Source of the DNA: Chamaelirium japonicum
Taxonomy: Eukaryota; Streptophyta; Magnoliopsida; Liliales; Melanthiaceae
Direction: 5' to 3'
Assembly: GCA_947650365.1 (NCBI GenBank)
Contig: CANTAL010000002.1
Span: 3,107,501 to 3,171,500, forward strand
Length of the DNA stretch: 64,000 nucleotides
Below the pieces are notes generated by a model, which worked only from the letters and a program-made list of their open reading frames with translations, was not told the DNA's origin and did no database searches. Positions 41,041 through 54,250 of this stretch are shown here, piece by piece. The stretch's first letter is position 1; every line of letters begins with the position of its first letter. Position numbers and translations under genes: made by a program.

Positions 41041-41835
41041 GATCGTACTAATGAATTAGAATAGATTGTGCAAATGAATTAGAATGGATCGTACGAATGA
41101 ATTAGAAAGGATATATTCGTGCGAATGAATTAGAATAGATCGTATGAATGAATTAGATTGGATCGTATTAATGAATTAGAATGGATCGTGCGAATGAATT
41201 AGAATAGATCGTACGAATGAATTAGAATGGATAGATTCGTGCGAATGAATTTGAATGGATCGTACGAAGGAATTAGAATGGATCGTACGAACGAATTAGA
41301 ATAGATCATACGAAGAAATTAGAATGGATCGTACGAATGAATTAGAATGGATCGTATGAATGAATTTGAATGGATCGTGCGAATGAATTAAAATGGATCG
41401 TATGAATGAAATAGAATGGATCGTATGAATTAGAATGGATCGTACGAATGAAATAGAATGGATCGTACGAATGAATTAGAATAGATTGTGCGAATGGATT
41501 AGAATGGATCATACGATTGAGTAAGAATGGATTGTACGAATGAAATAGAATAGATCGTACGAATGAATTAGAATGGATCATGCTAATAAATTAGAATTGA
41601 TCGTACGAATGAATTAGAATAGATTGTGCGAATGAATTAGAATGGATCGTACGAATGAATTGGAATGGATACATTCGTGCGAATGAATTAGAATGGATCG
41701 TATGAATGAATTAGAGTGGATACATTCGTACAAATGAATTAGAATGGATCGTACGAATGAATTAGAATGGATACATTCGTGCGAATGAATTAGAATGGAT
41801 CATATGAATGAATTAGAATGGATCGTTTGAGTGAA
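41041..41835 (-). repeat. 0.8-kb module shared with 47399 and 56610
   Basis: Offset 6,358 to 47399-48193 and 15,569 to 56610-57404. A related but rearranged copy lies at 34860-35210, where one unit is missing relative to this one. At 41830 this copy continues as ordinary minus array, while the other two carry the diverged unit (GAGTGAATGCGAATGG). Confidence 0.85.
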
Positions 41836-42420
41836 TTAGAATGGATCGTGCGAATGAATTAGAATGGATAGTACGAATGAATTAGAATGGATACCTTCGT
41901 GCAAATGAATTAGAATGGATCGTACGAATGAGTAAGAATGGATCGTACGAATGAAATAGAATGGATCGTATGAATGAATTAGAATGGATAGTACGAATGA
42001 ATTAGAATGGATCGTACGAATGAGTAAGAATGGATCGTGCGAATGAATTAGAATGGATCATATGAATGAATTAGAATGGATCGTATGAATGAATTAGAAT
42101 GGATCCTGCGAATAAATTAGAATGGATCGTACGAATGAATTAGAATAGATTGTGCGAATGAATTAGAATGGATCGTATGAATGAATTAGATTGGATCGTA
42201 TGAATGAACTAGAATGGATCGTACGAATGAGTAAGAATGGATCGTACGAATGAATTAGAATGGATCGTACGAATGAATTAGAATGGATACATTCGTGCGA
42301 ATGAATTAGAATGGATCGTATGAATGAATTAGAATCGATCGTACGAATGAATTAGAATGGATCATGCGAATGAATTAGAATGGATCGTGCGAATGAATTA
42401 GAATGGATCGTACGAATGAA

Positions 42421-42995
42421 ATAGAATGGATTGTACGAATGAGATAGAATAGATCGTACGAATGAATTAGAATGGATACATTCATGCGAATGAATTAGAA
42501 TGGATCATACGAATGAATTAGAATGGATTCATTCGTGCAAATGAATTAGAATGGATCGTACGAATGAGTAAGAATGGATCGTACGAATGAATTAGAATGG
42601 ATTGAATCAGAATGAATCGTACGAATGAATTAGAATGGATCGTACGAATAAATTAGAATGGATCGTACGAATGAATTAGAATGGATTGAATTAGAATAAA
42701 TCGTACGAATGAATTAGAATGAATCATACCGTACGAATGAATTATAATGGATCATACGAAGGAATTATAATGGATCGTACGAATGAATTAGAATGGATCG
42801 TACAAATGAATTAGAATGGATCGTACGAAGGAATTAGAATGGATCGTACGAAGGAATTAGAATGGATAGTACGAATGAATTAGAATGGATACCTTCGTGC
42901 AAATGAATTAGAATGGATCGTACGAATGAGTAAGAATGGATCGTACGAATGAAATAGAATGGATCGTATGAATGAATTAGAATGGATCGTGCGAA
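42421..42995 (-). repeat. 0.58-kb duplicated segment, copy B
   Basis: Partner of 31166-31740. The four extra units relative to the partner lie upstream, between about 42180 and 42290. Confidence 0.85.
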
Positions 42996-44123
42996 TGAAT
43001 TAGAATGGATACATTCGTGCGAATGAATTAGAATGGATCGTATGAATGAATTAGATTGGATCGTACGAATGAATTAGAATGGATCGTGCGAATGAATTAG
43101 AATGGATCGTACGAATGAATTAGAATGGATCGTTTGATTGAATTAGAATGGGTCATACGAATGAAATAGAATGGATCGTACGAAGGAATTATAAAGGATC
43201 GTACAAACAAATTATAATGGATCATATGAATGAAATAGAATAGATCGTACGAATGAATTAGAATGGATCGTATGAATGAATTAGATTGGATCTTATGAAT
43301 TAATTAGAATGGATTGTACGAATGAAATAGAATAGATCGTACGAATGAATTAGAATGGATCGTGCGAATGAATTAGAATGGGTCGTACGAATGAATTAGA
43401 ATGGATCGTACGAATGAATTAGAATGGATACATTAGTGCGAAAGAAGTAGAATGGATTGTATGAACGAATTAGAATGGATCGTACGAATGAATTAGAAGT
43501 ACGATCCATTCTAATTCATTCGTACAATCTATTCTAATTCATTCGTACGATCCATTCTAATTTATTCGTACAATCCATTCTAATTCATTCGCACGAATGT
43601 ATCCATTCTAATTCATTCGTACGATCCATTCTAATTCATTCATATAATCCATTCTAATTCATTCGTACGATCCATTCTAATTCCTTCGTACGAATGTATC
43701 TACTCTAATTCATTCATACGATCCATTCTAATTCATTCGCACGATCCATTCTAATTCATACATACGATCCATTCTAATTCATTCATATGATCCATTCTAA
43801 TTCATTCGTACGATCCATTCTAATTCATTCGCACGATCTATTCTAATTCATTCATACAATCCATTCTATTTCATTCGTACGATCCATTCTAATTCATTCG
43901 CAAGATCCATTCTAATTCATTCATACGATCCAATCTAATTCATTCATACGATCCATTCAAATTCATTAATACGATCCAATCTAATTCATTCATACGATCC
44001 ATTCTAATTCCTTCGTACGATCCATTCTTATTCATACGATCCATTCTAATTCATTCGTACGATCCATTCTAATTCATTCGTACGATCCATTCTAATTCAT
44101 TCGCACGATCCATTCTAATTCAT

Positions 44124-44139
44124 TCATACGATCCAATCT
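44124..44139. repeat. Target-site duplication, left copy
   Basis: TCATACGATCCAATCT, identical to 44181-44196. The two copies are 57 bp apart, which is not a multiple of 23, so they are not explained by array periodicity alone. Confidence 0.8.
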
Positions 44140-44156
44140 TTTTTTTTTTTTTTTTT
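44139..44156. repeat. Poly(T) run of 18, antisense of a poly(A) tail
   Basis: Eighteen consecutive T, the first of which belongs to the left target-site copy. It is the longest homopolymer noticed in the window. The next longest are the A6 runs of the J4 junctions and the T6 in this same insert. Confidence 0.95.
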
Positions 44157-44180
44157 AATCAAAGTTAGGGGATTTTTTAA
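44140..44180 (-). mobile_element. 41-bp retroposed fragment, probably a 5'-truncated LINE/SINE tail
   Basis: This is the only clearly non-satellite DNA seen. On the given strand it is 17 T followed by 24 bp containing AATCAAAGTTAGGGGATT. On the opposite strand it reads as a short body (TCCCCTAACTTTGATT) ending in an A tail. It sits between two perfect 16-bp direct repeats. Removing the insert and one repeat restores a normal satellite run like that at 26641-26720, so the empty site is recognisable. The tail adjoins the repeat at ATCT/AA, loosely like an L1-type endonuclease site (TTTT/AA). The body is too short to assign a family. A plant element is a weak guess. Confidence 0.8.
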
Positions 44181-44196
44181 TCATACGATCCAATCT
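44181..44196. repeat. Target-site duplication, right copy
   Basis: Second TCATACGATCCAATCT. It continues directly into normal satellite (AATTCATTCATACG), as the uninterrupted array would. Confidence 0.8.
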
Positions 44197-45807
44197 AATT
44201 CATTCATACGATCCATTCTAATTCATTCGCACGAATGTATCCATTCTAATTCATTTGCACAATCCATTCTAATTCATTCATACAATCCATTCTAATTCTT
44301 TCATATGATCCATTCTAATTCATTCGCACGATCCATTCTTACTCATTCGTACGATCCATTCTAATTCATTCGCACGATCCATTCTAATTCATTAATACGA
44401 TCCATTCTAATTCATTCGTACGATCCATTCTAATTCATTCGTACGATTCATTCTAATTCAATCCATTCTAATTCATTCGTACGATCCATTCTTACTCATT
44501 CATACGATCCATTCTAATTCATTCGCACGAATGAATCCATTCTAATTCATTCGTATGATCCATTCTAATTCATTCGCATGAATGTATCCATTCTAATTCA
44601 TTCGTACGATCCATTCTATCTCATTCGTACAATCCATTCTATTTCATTCATATGATCCATTCTAATTCATTCGCACGAATGTATCCATTCTAATTCATTC
44701 GTACGATCCATTCTAATTCATTTGTACGAATGTATCCACTCTAATTCATTCAATGTATCCACTCTAATTCATTCATACGATCCATTCTAATTCCTTCGTA
44801 CGATCCATTCTATTTCATTCGTATGATCCATTCTATTTCATTCATATAATCCATTCTAATTCATTCGCACGATCCATTCTAATTCATTCATATGATCCAT
44901 TCTAATTCATTCGTATGATCCATTCTAATTCATTCGTTCGATCCATTCTAGTTTATTCGCATGATCCATTCTAATTCATTCATACGATCCATTCTTACTC
45001 ATTCGTACGATCCATTCTAATTCATTCGCACGATCCATTCTAATTCATTCATACGATCCATTCTTACTCATTCGTACGATCCATTCTAATTCATTTGCAC
45101 GATCCATTCTAATTCATCCGTACGATCCATTCTATTTCATTCGTACGATCCATTCTTACTCATTCGTACGATCCATTCTAATTCATTCGCACGAATGTAT
45201 CCATTCTAATTCATTCGTACGATCCATTATAATTCATTCATACGATCCATTCTAATTCTACGATCCATTCTTACTCATTCGTATTATCCATTTTAATTCA
45301 TTCACACGAATGTATCAACTCTAATTCATTGGTATGATCCATTCTAATTCATTCGCACGAATGTATCCATTCTAATTCATTCGTACGATCCATTCTAATT
45401 CATTCACTTGATCCATTCTAATTCATTCATATAATCCATTCTAATTCTTTTGCACGAATGTATCTATTCTAATTCATTCGTACGATCCATTCTAATTCAT
45501 TCGCACGATCCATTCTAATTCATTCATCGATCCATTCTAATTCATTCGTACGATCCATTCTAATTCATTCGTACGAACCATTCTAATTCATTCATTCGAT
45601 CCATTCTAATTCCTTCGTACGAATGTATCTACTCTAATTCATTCATACGATCCATTCTAATTCATTCGCACGATCCATTCTAATTCATACATACGATCCA
45701 TTCTAATTCATTCATACAATCCATTCTATTTCATTCGTACGATCCATTCTAATTCATTCATACGATCCAATCTAATTCATTCATACGATCCATTCAAATT
45801 CATTAAT

Positions 45808-45974
45808 ACGAATGAATTAGAATGGATCATATGAATGAAGTAGAATGGATCGTGCGAATGAATTAGAATGGATACATTCGTGCGAATGAATTAGAATGGA
45901 TTGTACGAATAAATTAGAATGGATCGTACGAATGAATTAGAATAGATTGTACGAATGAATTAGAATGGATCGTA
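45808..45974 (-). repeat. Minus block 56
   Basis: Right end resembles that of block 44. Confidence 0.9.
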
Positions 45975-46100
45975 CTTCTAATTCATTCGTACGATCCATT
46001 CTAATTCATTCATACAATCCATTCTACTTCTTTCGCACTAATGTATCCATTCTAATTCATTCGTACGATCCATTCAAATTCATTCGTACGACCCATTCTA
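45975..46100 (+). repeat. Plus block 57 (126 bp)
   Basis: Between GTACTTCTAATTC and CCATTCTAATGG. Confidence 0.9.
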
Positions 46101-46614
46101 ATGGATCGTACGAATGAAATAGAATGGATTGTACGAATAAAATAGATTAGATCGTGCGAATGAAGTAGAATGGATTGTACGAATGAATTAGAATGGATCG
46201 TATGAATGAATTAGAATGGATCGTACGAATGAATTAGAATGGATCGTACTAATGAATTAGAATAGATTGTGCGAATGATTTAGAATGGATCGTACGAATG
46301 AATTAGAAAGGATATATTCGTACAAATCAATTAGAATGGATCGTACGAATGAATTAGAATGGATACATTCGTACAAATGAATTAGAATGGATCGTACGAA
46401 TGAATTAGAATGGATACATTCGTGCGAATGAATTAGAATGGATCGTACGAATGAATTAGAATGGATCGTTTGAATGAATTAGAATGGATCGTACTTATGA
46501 ATTAGAATGGGTCGTTTGAGTGAATGCGAATGGATCGTGCGAATGAATTAGAATGGATTGTACGAATGAATTAGAATGGATCGTACGAATGAATTAGAAT
46601 GGATACATTCATGC
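46101..46614 (-). repeat. Minus block 58
   Basis: Ends at J6. Prototype of the module repeated at 51430, 55370 and 61960. Confidence 0.92.
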
Positions 46615-47390
46615 GAATCCATTCTATTTCATTCGTACGATCCATTCTAATTCATTCGCACGATCCATTCTAATTCATTCATACGATCCATTCTAATTCA
46701 TTCGTACGATCCATTCTAATTCATTCGTACGATCCATTCTAATTCATTCGTACGATCCATTCTAATTCCTTCGTATGATCCATTCTAATTCATTCGTATG
46801 GTATGATTCATTCTAATTCATTCGTACGATACATTCTAATTCAATCCATTCTAATTCATTCGTACGATCCATTCTAATTCATTCGTACGATCCATTCTAA
46901 TTCATTCGTACGATCCATTCTAATTCATTCGTACGATTCCTTCTAATTCTAATTCATTTGTACGATCCATTCTAATTCCTTCGTACGATCCATTCTAATT
47001 CATTCGTACGATCCATTCTAATTCATTCGCACGATCCATTCTAATTCATTCGTACGATCCATTCTATTTCATTCATACGATCCATTCTAATTCATTCATA
47101 CGATCTATTCTCATTCTTTCGCACGAATGTATCAATTCTAATTCATTCGTACGATCCATTCTAATTCATTCGTACGATCCATTCTAATTCATTCGCACAA
47201 TCTATTCTAATTCATTCGCACGATCCATTCTAATTCATGCATACGATCCAATCTAATTCATTCGCACGAATGTATCCATTCTAATTCATTCGCACAATCT
47301 AATTCATTCATACGATCCATTCTAATTCATTCGTACGATCTATTCTAATTCATTCATACGATCCATTCTAATTCATACAATCTATTCTAA
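46615..47390 (+). repeat. Plus block 59
   Basis: J6 to an imperfect J1 (ATTCTAATTATAAT, 47384-47397). The partner copy at 56595 has the perfect palindrome. Confidence 0.92.
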
Positions 47391-48283
47391 TTATAATGGA
47401 TCGTACTAATGAATTAGAATAGATTGTGCGAATGAATTAGAATGGATCGTACGAATGAATTAGAAAGGATATATTCGTGCGAATGAATTAGAATAGATCG
47501 TATGAATGAATTAGATTGGATCGTATTAATGAATTAGAATGGATCGTGCGAATGAATTAGAATGGATCGTACGAATGAATTAGAATGGATAGATTCGTGC
47601 GAATGAATTTGAATGGATCGTACGAAGGAATTAGAATGGATCGTACGAAGGAATTAGAATAGATCATACGAAGAAATTAGAATGGATCGTACGAATGAAT
47701 TAGAATGGATCGTATGAATGAATTAGAATGGATCGTGCGAATGAATTAAAATGGATCGTATGAATGAAATAGAATGGATCGTATGAATTAGAATGGATCG
47801 TACGAATGAAATAGAATGGATCGTACGAATGAATTAGAATAGATTGTGCGAATGGATTAGAATGGATCATACGATTGATTAAGAATGGATTGTACGAATG
47901 AAATAGAATAGATCGTACGAATGAATTAGAATGGATCATGCTAATGAATTAGAATTGATCGTACGAATGGATTAGAATAGATTGTGCGATTAAATTAGAA
48001 TGGATCGTACGAATGAATTGGAATGGATACATTCGTGCGAATGAATTAGAATGGATCGTATGAATGAATTAGAGTGGATACATTCGTACAAATGAATTAG
48101 AATGGATCGTACGAATGAATTAGAATGGATACGTTCGTGCGAATGAATTAGAATGGATCATATGAATGAATTAGGATGGATCGTTTGAGTGAATGCGAAT
48201 GGATCGTGCGAATGAATTAGAATGGATTGTACGAATGAATTAGAATGGATCGTACGAATGAATTAGAATGGATACATTCGTGC
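47391..48283 (-). repeat. Minus block 60
   Basis: J1 to J6, inside the 2.7-kb duplication. Confidence 0.92.
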
Positions 48284-48892
48284 GAATCCATTCTATTTCA
48301 TTCGTACGATCCATTCTAATTCATTCGCACGATCCATTCTAATTCATTCGTACGATCCATTCTAATTCATTCGTACGATCCATTCTAATTCATTCGTACG
48401 ATCCATTCTAATTCATTCGCACAATCTATTCTAATTCATTCGTACGATCCATTCTAATTCATTCGCACGATCCATTCTAATTCATTCATACGATCCATTC
48501 TATTTCATTCGTACGATCCATTCTTACTCATTCGTACGATCCATTCTAATTCATTTGCACGAAGGTATCCATTCTAATTCATTCGTACTATCCATTCTAA
48601 TTCCTTCGTACGATCCATTCTAATTCCTTCGTACGATCCATTCTAATTCATTCGTACGATCCATTCTAATTCCTTCGTATGATCCATTCTAATTCATTCG
48701 TACGGTATGATTCATTCTAATTCATTCGTACAATTCATTCTAATTCAATCCATTCTAATTCATTCGTACGATCCATTCTAATTCATTCGTACGATCCATT
48801 CTAATTCATTCGTACGATCCATTCTAATTCATTCGTACGATCCATTCTAATTCAATCTATTCTAATTCATTTGTACGATCCATTCTTACTCA
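48284..48892 (+). repeat. Plus block 61
   Basis: J6 to CTTACTCATCGTATGCATG, a switch seen once. The 2.7-kb duplication ends about here. Confidence 0.92.
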
Positions 48893-49128
48893 TCGTATGC
48901 ATGAATTAGAATGGATCGTGCGAATGAATTAGAATGGATCGTACGAATGAAATAGAATGGATCGAACGAATGAATTAGAATGGATACATTTGTGCAAAAG
49001 AATTAGAATGGATCATATGAATGAATTAGAATGGATCGTTTGAGTGAATGCGAATGGATCGTATGAATGAATTAGAATGGATTGTGCGAATGAATTAGAA
49101 TGGATCGTACGAATGAAATAGAATGGAT
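48893..49128 (-). repeat. Minus block 62
   Basis: Begins with the GTATGCATGAATTAG sequence also at 14333 and 29103, and ends at J5 (49125). Confidence 0.92.
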
Positions 49129-50983
49129 TCGCACGAATGTATCCATTCTAATTCATTCGTACGATCCATTCTAATTCATTCATACAATCCATTCTAATTT
49201 ATTCGCACGATCCATTCGCATTCACTCAAACGATCCATTTTAATTCATTCATATGATCTATTCTAATTCATGCGCACGAATGTATCCATTCTAATTCATT
49301 CGTACGATCCATTCTAATTCATTTGTACGAATGTATCCACTCTAATTCATTCGTTCGATCGATTCTATTTCATTCGTACGATCCATTCTAATTCATTTGT
49401 ATGAATGTATCCACTCTAATTCATTCATACGATCCATTCTAATTCATTCGCACGAATGTATCCATTCCAATTCATTCGTTCGATCCATTCTAATTCATTC
49501 GAACAATCTATTCTAATTCATTCGTACGATCTATTCTAATTCATTAGCATGATCCATTCTAATTCATTCGTACAATCCATTCTATTTCATTCGTACGATC
49601 CATTCTAATTCATTCGCACGATCCATTCTAATTCATTCATATGATCCATTCTAATTCATTCGCACGAATGTATCCATTCTAATTCATTCGTACGATCCAT
49701 TCTAATTCATTTGTACGAATGTATCCACTCTAATGCATTCATACGATCCATTCTAATTCTTTTGTACGAATATATCCTTTCTAATTCATTCGTACGATCC
49801 ATTCTAATTCATTCGCACAATCTATTCTAATTCATTAGTACGATCCATTCTAATTCATTCGTATGATCCATTCTAATTCATTCATACGATCCATTCTAAT
49901 TCATTCGTACGATCCATTCTAATTCATTCGTACGATCCATTCTAATTCATTCGCACAATCTATTCTAGTACATTCGTACGATCCATTCTAATTCATTCGC
50001 ACGATCCATTCTAATTCATTCATAAGATCCGTTCTAATTCATTCGCAAGAATGTATCCATTCTAATTCATTCGTACGATCCATTCTAATTCATTCGCACA
50101 ATCTACTCTAATTCATTCATACGATCCATTCTAATTTATTTGCACGATCCATTCTAATTCATTCATACGATCTATTCTAATTCATTCATATGATCCATTC
50201 TAATTCATTCGCACGATCCATTCTTACTCATTCGTACGATCCATTCTAATTCATTCGCACGATCCATTCTAATTCATTAATACGATCCATTCTAATTCAT
50301 TCGCACGATCCATTCTAATTCATTCGTACAATCCATTCTATTTCATTCGTACGATCCATTCTAATTCATTCGCACGATCCATTCTAATTCATTCGTATGA
50401 TCCATTCTATTTCATTCGTACGATCGATTCTAATTCATTCATACGATCCATTCTAATTCATTCGCACGAATGTATCCATTCTAATTCATTCGTACGATCC
50501 ATTCTAATTCATTCGTACGATCTATTCTATTTCATTCGTATGATCCATTCGAATTCATTCGTACTATCCATTCTAATTCATTCGTACGATCCATTCTAAT
50601 TCCTTCGTATGATCCATTCTAATTCATTCGTACGGTATGATTCATTCTAATTCATTCGTACGATTCATTCTAATTCAATCCATTCTAATTCATTCGTATG
50701 ATCCATTCTAATTCATTCATACGATCCATTCTAATTTATTCGTACGATCTATTCTATTTCATTCGTATGATCTATTCTTACTCATTCGTACGATCCATTC
50801 CAATTTATTTGCACGAAGGTATCCATTCTAATTCATTCGTACTATCAATTCTAATTCCTTCGTACGATCCATTCTAATTCCTTCGTACGATCCATTCTAA
50901 TTCATTCGTACGATCCATTCTAATTCATTTGCATGAAGGTATCCATTTTAATTCATTCGTATTATCCATTCTAATTCATTCGT
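49129..50983 (+). repeat. Plus block 63
   Basis: J5 to a perfect J2 (50978-50989). Marker at 49213. Confidence 0.92.
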
Positions 50984-51922
50984 ACGAATGAATTAGAGTG
51001 GATACATTCGTACAAATGAATTAGAATGTATCGTATGAATAAATTAGAGTGGATACATTCGTACAAATGAATTAGAATGGATCGTACGAATGAATTAGAA
51101 TGGATACATTCGTGCGAATGAATTAGAATGGATCATATGAATGAATTAGAATGGATCGTATGAATGAATTAGAATGGATCGTACGAAGGAATTAGAATGG
51201 ATTGTATGAATGAATTAGAATGGATCGTATGAATGAATTAGAATGGATCGTGCGAATAAATTAGAATGGATCGTATGAATGAATTAGAATAGATTGTGCG
51301 AATGAATTAGAATGGATCGTACGAATGAATTAGAATGGATACATTCGTGCGAATGAATTAGAATGGATCGTATGAATGAATTAGAATGGATCGTGCGAAT
51401 GAATTATAATGGATCGTACGAATGTATTAGAATAGATTGTGCGAATGAATTAGAATGGATCGTACGAATGAATTAGAATGGATCGTACGAATGAATTAGA
51501 ATGGATCGTATGAATGAATTAGAATGGATCGTACGAATGAATTAGAATGGATCGTACTAATGAATTAGAATAGATTGTGCGAATAAATTAGAATGGATCA
51601 TACGAATGAATTAGAAAGGATAAATTCGTACAAATGAATTAGAATAGATCGTACGAATGAATTAGAATGGATACATTCGTACAAATGAATTAGAATGGAT
51701 CGTACGAATGAATTAGAATGGATACATTCGTGCGAATGAATTAGAATGGATCGTACGAATGAATTAGAATGGATCGTTTGAATGAATTAGAATGGATCAT
51801 ACTTATGAATTAGAATGGGTCGTTTGAGTGAATTCGAATGGATCGTGCGAATGAATTAGAATGGATTGTACGAATGAATTAGAATGGATCGTACGAATGA
51901 ATTAGAATGGATACATTCGTGC
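50984..51922 (-). repeat. Minus block 64
   Basis: J2 to J6. The GAGTGGATACATTCGTAC unit appears twice at its start (about 50995 and 51046). Confidence 0.92.
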
Positions 51923-51930
51923 GAATCCAT
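51430..51930 (-). repeat. 0.5-kb copy of the 46140-46620 module
   Basis: Offset 5,308 from the 46-kb copy, checked at three landmarks: 51568 (GAATAGATTG), 51809 (TTAGAATGGGTCGTTTGAG) and the J6 switch at 51923. No net length change over about 360 bp. Confidence 0.85.
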
Positions 51931-52161
51931 TCTATTTAATTCGTACGATCCATTCTAATTCATTCGCACGATCCATTCTAATTCATTCGTACGATCCATT
52001 CTAATTCATTCGTACGATCTATTCTAATTCATTCATACGATCCATTCTAATTCCTTCGTAAGATCCATTCTAATTCATTCGTACGGTATGATTCATTCTA
52101 ATTCATTCGTACGATCCATTCTAATTCATACGATCCATTCTATTTCATTCATACGATCCAG
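51923..52161 (+). repeat. Plus block 65
   Basis: J6 to GATCCAGTTGCGAATG (seen once). Confidence 0.9.
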
Positions 52162-52578
52162 TTGCGAATGAATTAGAATGGATCATACAAATGAATTAGA
52201 ATGAATTCATTCGTGCGAATGAATTAGAATGGATCGTACGAATGAGTAAGAATGGATCGTACGAATGAATAAGAATGGATTGAATTAGAATGAATCGTAC
52301 GAATGAATTAGAATGGATCGTACGAATGAATTAGAATGGATCGTACGAATGAATTAGAATGGATTGAATTAGAATGAATCGTACGAATGAATTAGAATGA
52401 ATCATACCGTACGAATGAATTACAATGGATCATATGAAGGAATTAGAATGGATCGTATGAATGAATTAGAATGGATCGTACGAATGAATTAGAATGGATC
52501 GTACGAAGGAATTAGAATGGATTATACGAAGGAATTAGAATGGATAGTACGAATGAATTAGAATGGATACATTCGTGC
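52162..52578 (-). repeat. Minus block 66
   Basis: Two GATTGAATTAG 15-bp class units (near 52276 and 52362). Ends at J6. Confidence 0.92.
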
Positions 52579-53521
52579 GAATCCATTCTATTTCATTCGT
52601 ACGATCCATTCTAATTCATTCGCACGATCTATTCTAATTCATTCATACGATCCATTCTAATTCATTCGTACGATCCATTCTAATTCATTCGTACGATCCA
52701 TTCTAATTCATTCGCACAATCTATTCTAATTCATTCGTACGATCCATTCTAATTCATTCATACGATCCATTCTAAGTCATTCGCACGATCCATTCTAATT
52801 CATTCATACGATCCATTCTACGATCCATTCTAATTCATTCGTACGATCCATTCTATTTCATTCGTACGATCCATTCTAATTCATTCGCACGATCCATTCT
52901 AATTTATTCGCACGATCCTTTCCAATTCATTTGTACGAATGTATCCACTCTAATTCATTCATACGATCCATTCTAATTCATTCGCACGAATGTATCCATT
53001 CCAATTCATTCGTACGATCCATTCTAATTCATTCGCACAATCTATTCTAATTCATTCGTACGATCAATTCTAATTCATTAGCATGATCCATTCTAATTCA
53101 TTCATACGATCCATTCTATTTCATTCGTACGATCCATTCTTACTCATTCATACGATCCATTCTAATTCATTTGCACGAAGGTATCCATTCTAATTCATTC
53201 GCACAATCTATTCTAATTCATTCGAACGATCCATTCTAATTCATTCGTACGATCCATTCTAATTCATTCGTACGATCCATTCTAATTCATTCGCACGATC
53301 CATTCTAATTCATTCATACGATCCATTCTAATTCATTCATATGATCCATTCTAATTCATTCGTACGGTATGATTCATTCTAATTCATTCGTACGATTCAT
53401 TCTAATTCAATCCATTCTAATTCATTCGTACGATCCACTCTAATTCATTCATACGATCCATTCTAATTCATTCGTACGATCCATTCTAATTCATTCGCAC
53501 AATCTATTCTAATTCATTCGT
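52579..53521 (+). repeat. Plus block 67
   Basis: J6 to a perfect J2 (53516-53527). Contains CCATTCTACGATCCATTC near 52814. Confidence 0.92.
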
Positions 53522-53748
53522 ACGAATGAAATAGAATGGATTGTACGAATGAATTAGAATGGATCGTATGAATGAATTAGAATAGATTGTATGAATGAAT
53601 TAGAATGGATACATTCGTGCGAATGAATTAGAATGGATCTTACGAATGAATTAGAATAGATCGTGCGAATGAATTAGAATGGATCGTACGAATGAATTAG
53701 AATAGATTGTGCGAATGAATTAGAATGGATCGTATGAATGAATTAGAT
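53522..53748 (-). repeat. Minus block 68
   Basis: J2 to AGATTATGATCC, matching block 14. Confidence 0.92.
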
Positions 53749-53987
53749 TATGATCCATTTTATTTCATTCGTATGATCCATTCTAATTCCTTCGTACAAT
53801 CTAATTCATTCATACGATCCATTCTAATTCATTCGCACGAATATATCCATTCTAATTCATTCGTACGATCCATTCTAATTCATTCGTACGATCCATTCTA
53901 ATTCATGCATACGATCCAATCTAATTCATTCATACGATCCATTCTAATTCATTCGCACGAATGTATCCATTCTAATTCATTCGTACA
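53749..53987 (+). repeat. Plus block 69
   Basis: Ends at J3 (53984-53991). Confidence 0.92.
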
Positions 53988-54250
53988 TGTATGAATGAAT
54001 TAGAATGGATCGTACGAATGAATTAGAGTTGATACATTCATACGAATGAATTAGAATGGAACGTATGAATGAATTAGAATCGATCGTACGAATGAATTAG
54101 AATGGATACCTTCGTGCAAATGAATTAGAATGGATCGTACGAATGAGTAAGAATGGATCGTACGAATGAAATAGAATGGATCGTATGAATGAATTAGAAT
54201 GGATCGTGCGAATGAATTAGAATGGATCGTACGAATGAAATAGAATGGAT
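53988..54250 (-). repeat. Minus block 70
   Basis: J3 to J5. ACCTTC at 54108 is 139 bp before J5 (54247), six units fewer than the 277-bp version. Confidence 0.92.

Larger units (their letters stand above)
39266..43498 (-). repeat. Minus block 54 (4.2 kb, longest)
   Basis: The longest uninterrupted orientation. Contains the 41041 and 42421 modules, a 25-bp unit near 40337 and a short stub GAATGGAGAATGGATCG near 40898. Two segments near 41860 and 42860 both carry GATAGTACG then ACCTTCGTGC. Confidence 0.93.
43499..45807 (+). repeat. Plus block 55
   Basis: Hosts the 41-bp retroposed insert. Opens with the same sequence as blocks 29 and 47 (TGTATCTACTC near 43697), and that segment recurs near 45605. 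Confidence 0.93.
46180..48890. repeat. 2.7-kb duplicated segment, copy A
   Basis: Pairs with 55391-58100 at a constant offset of 9,211 (checked at 46260, 46501, 47399, 47700, 48284 and 48700). It includes three orientation switches (46614, 47390, 48283), all reproduced in the partner. Near 48555 the offset shifts to 9,188 and returns to 9,211 by 48700, a loss and gain of exactly one 23-bp unit. Confidence 0.85.

Noticed and set aside
44139..44180. Poly(T) run as a Rho-independent terminator or Pol III terminator
   Set aside because: No stem precedes it and no transcription unit is present. The flanking 16-bp duplication makes a retroposed poly(A) tail the better explanation.
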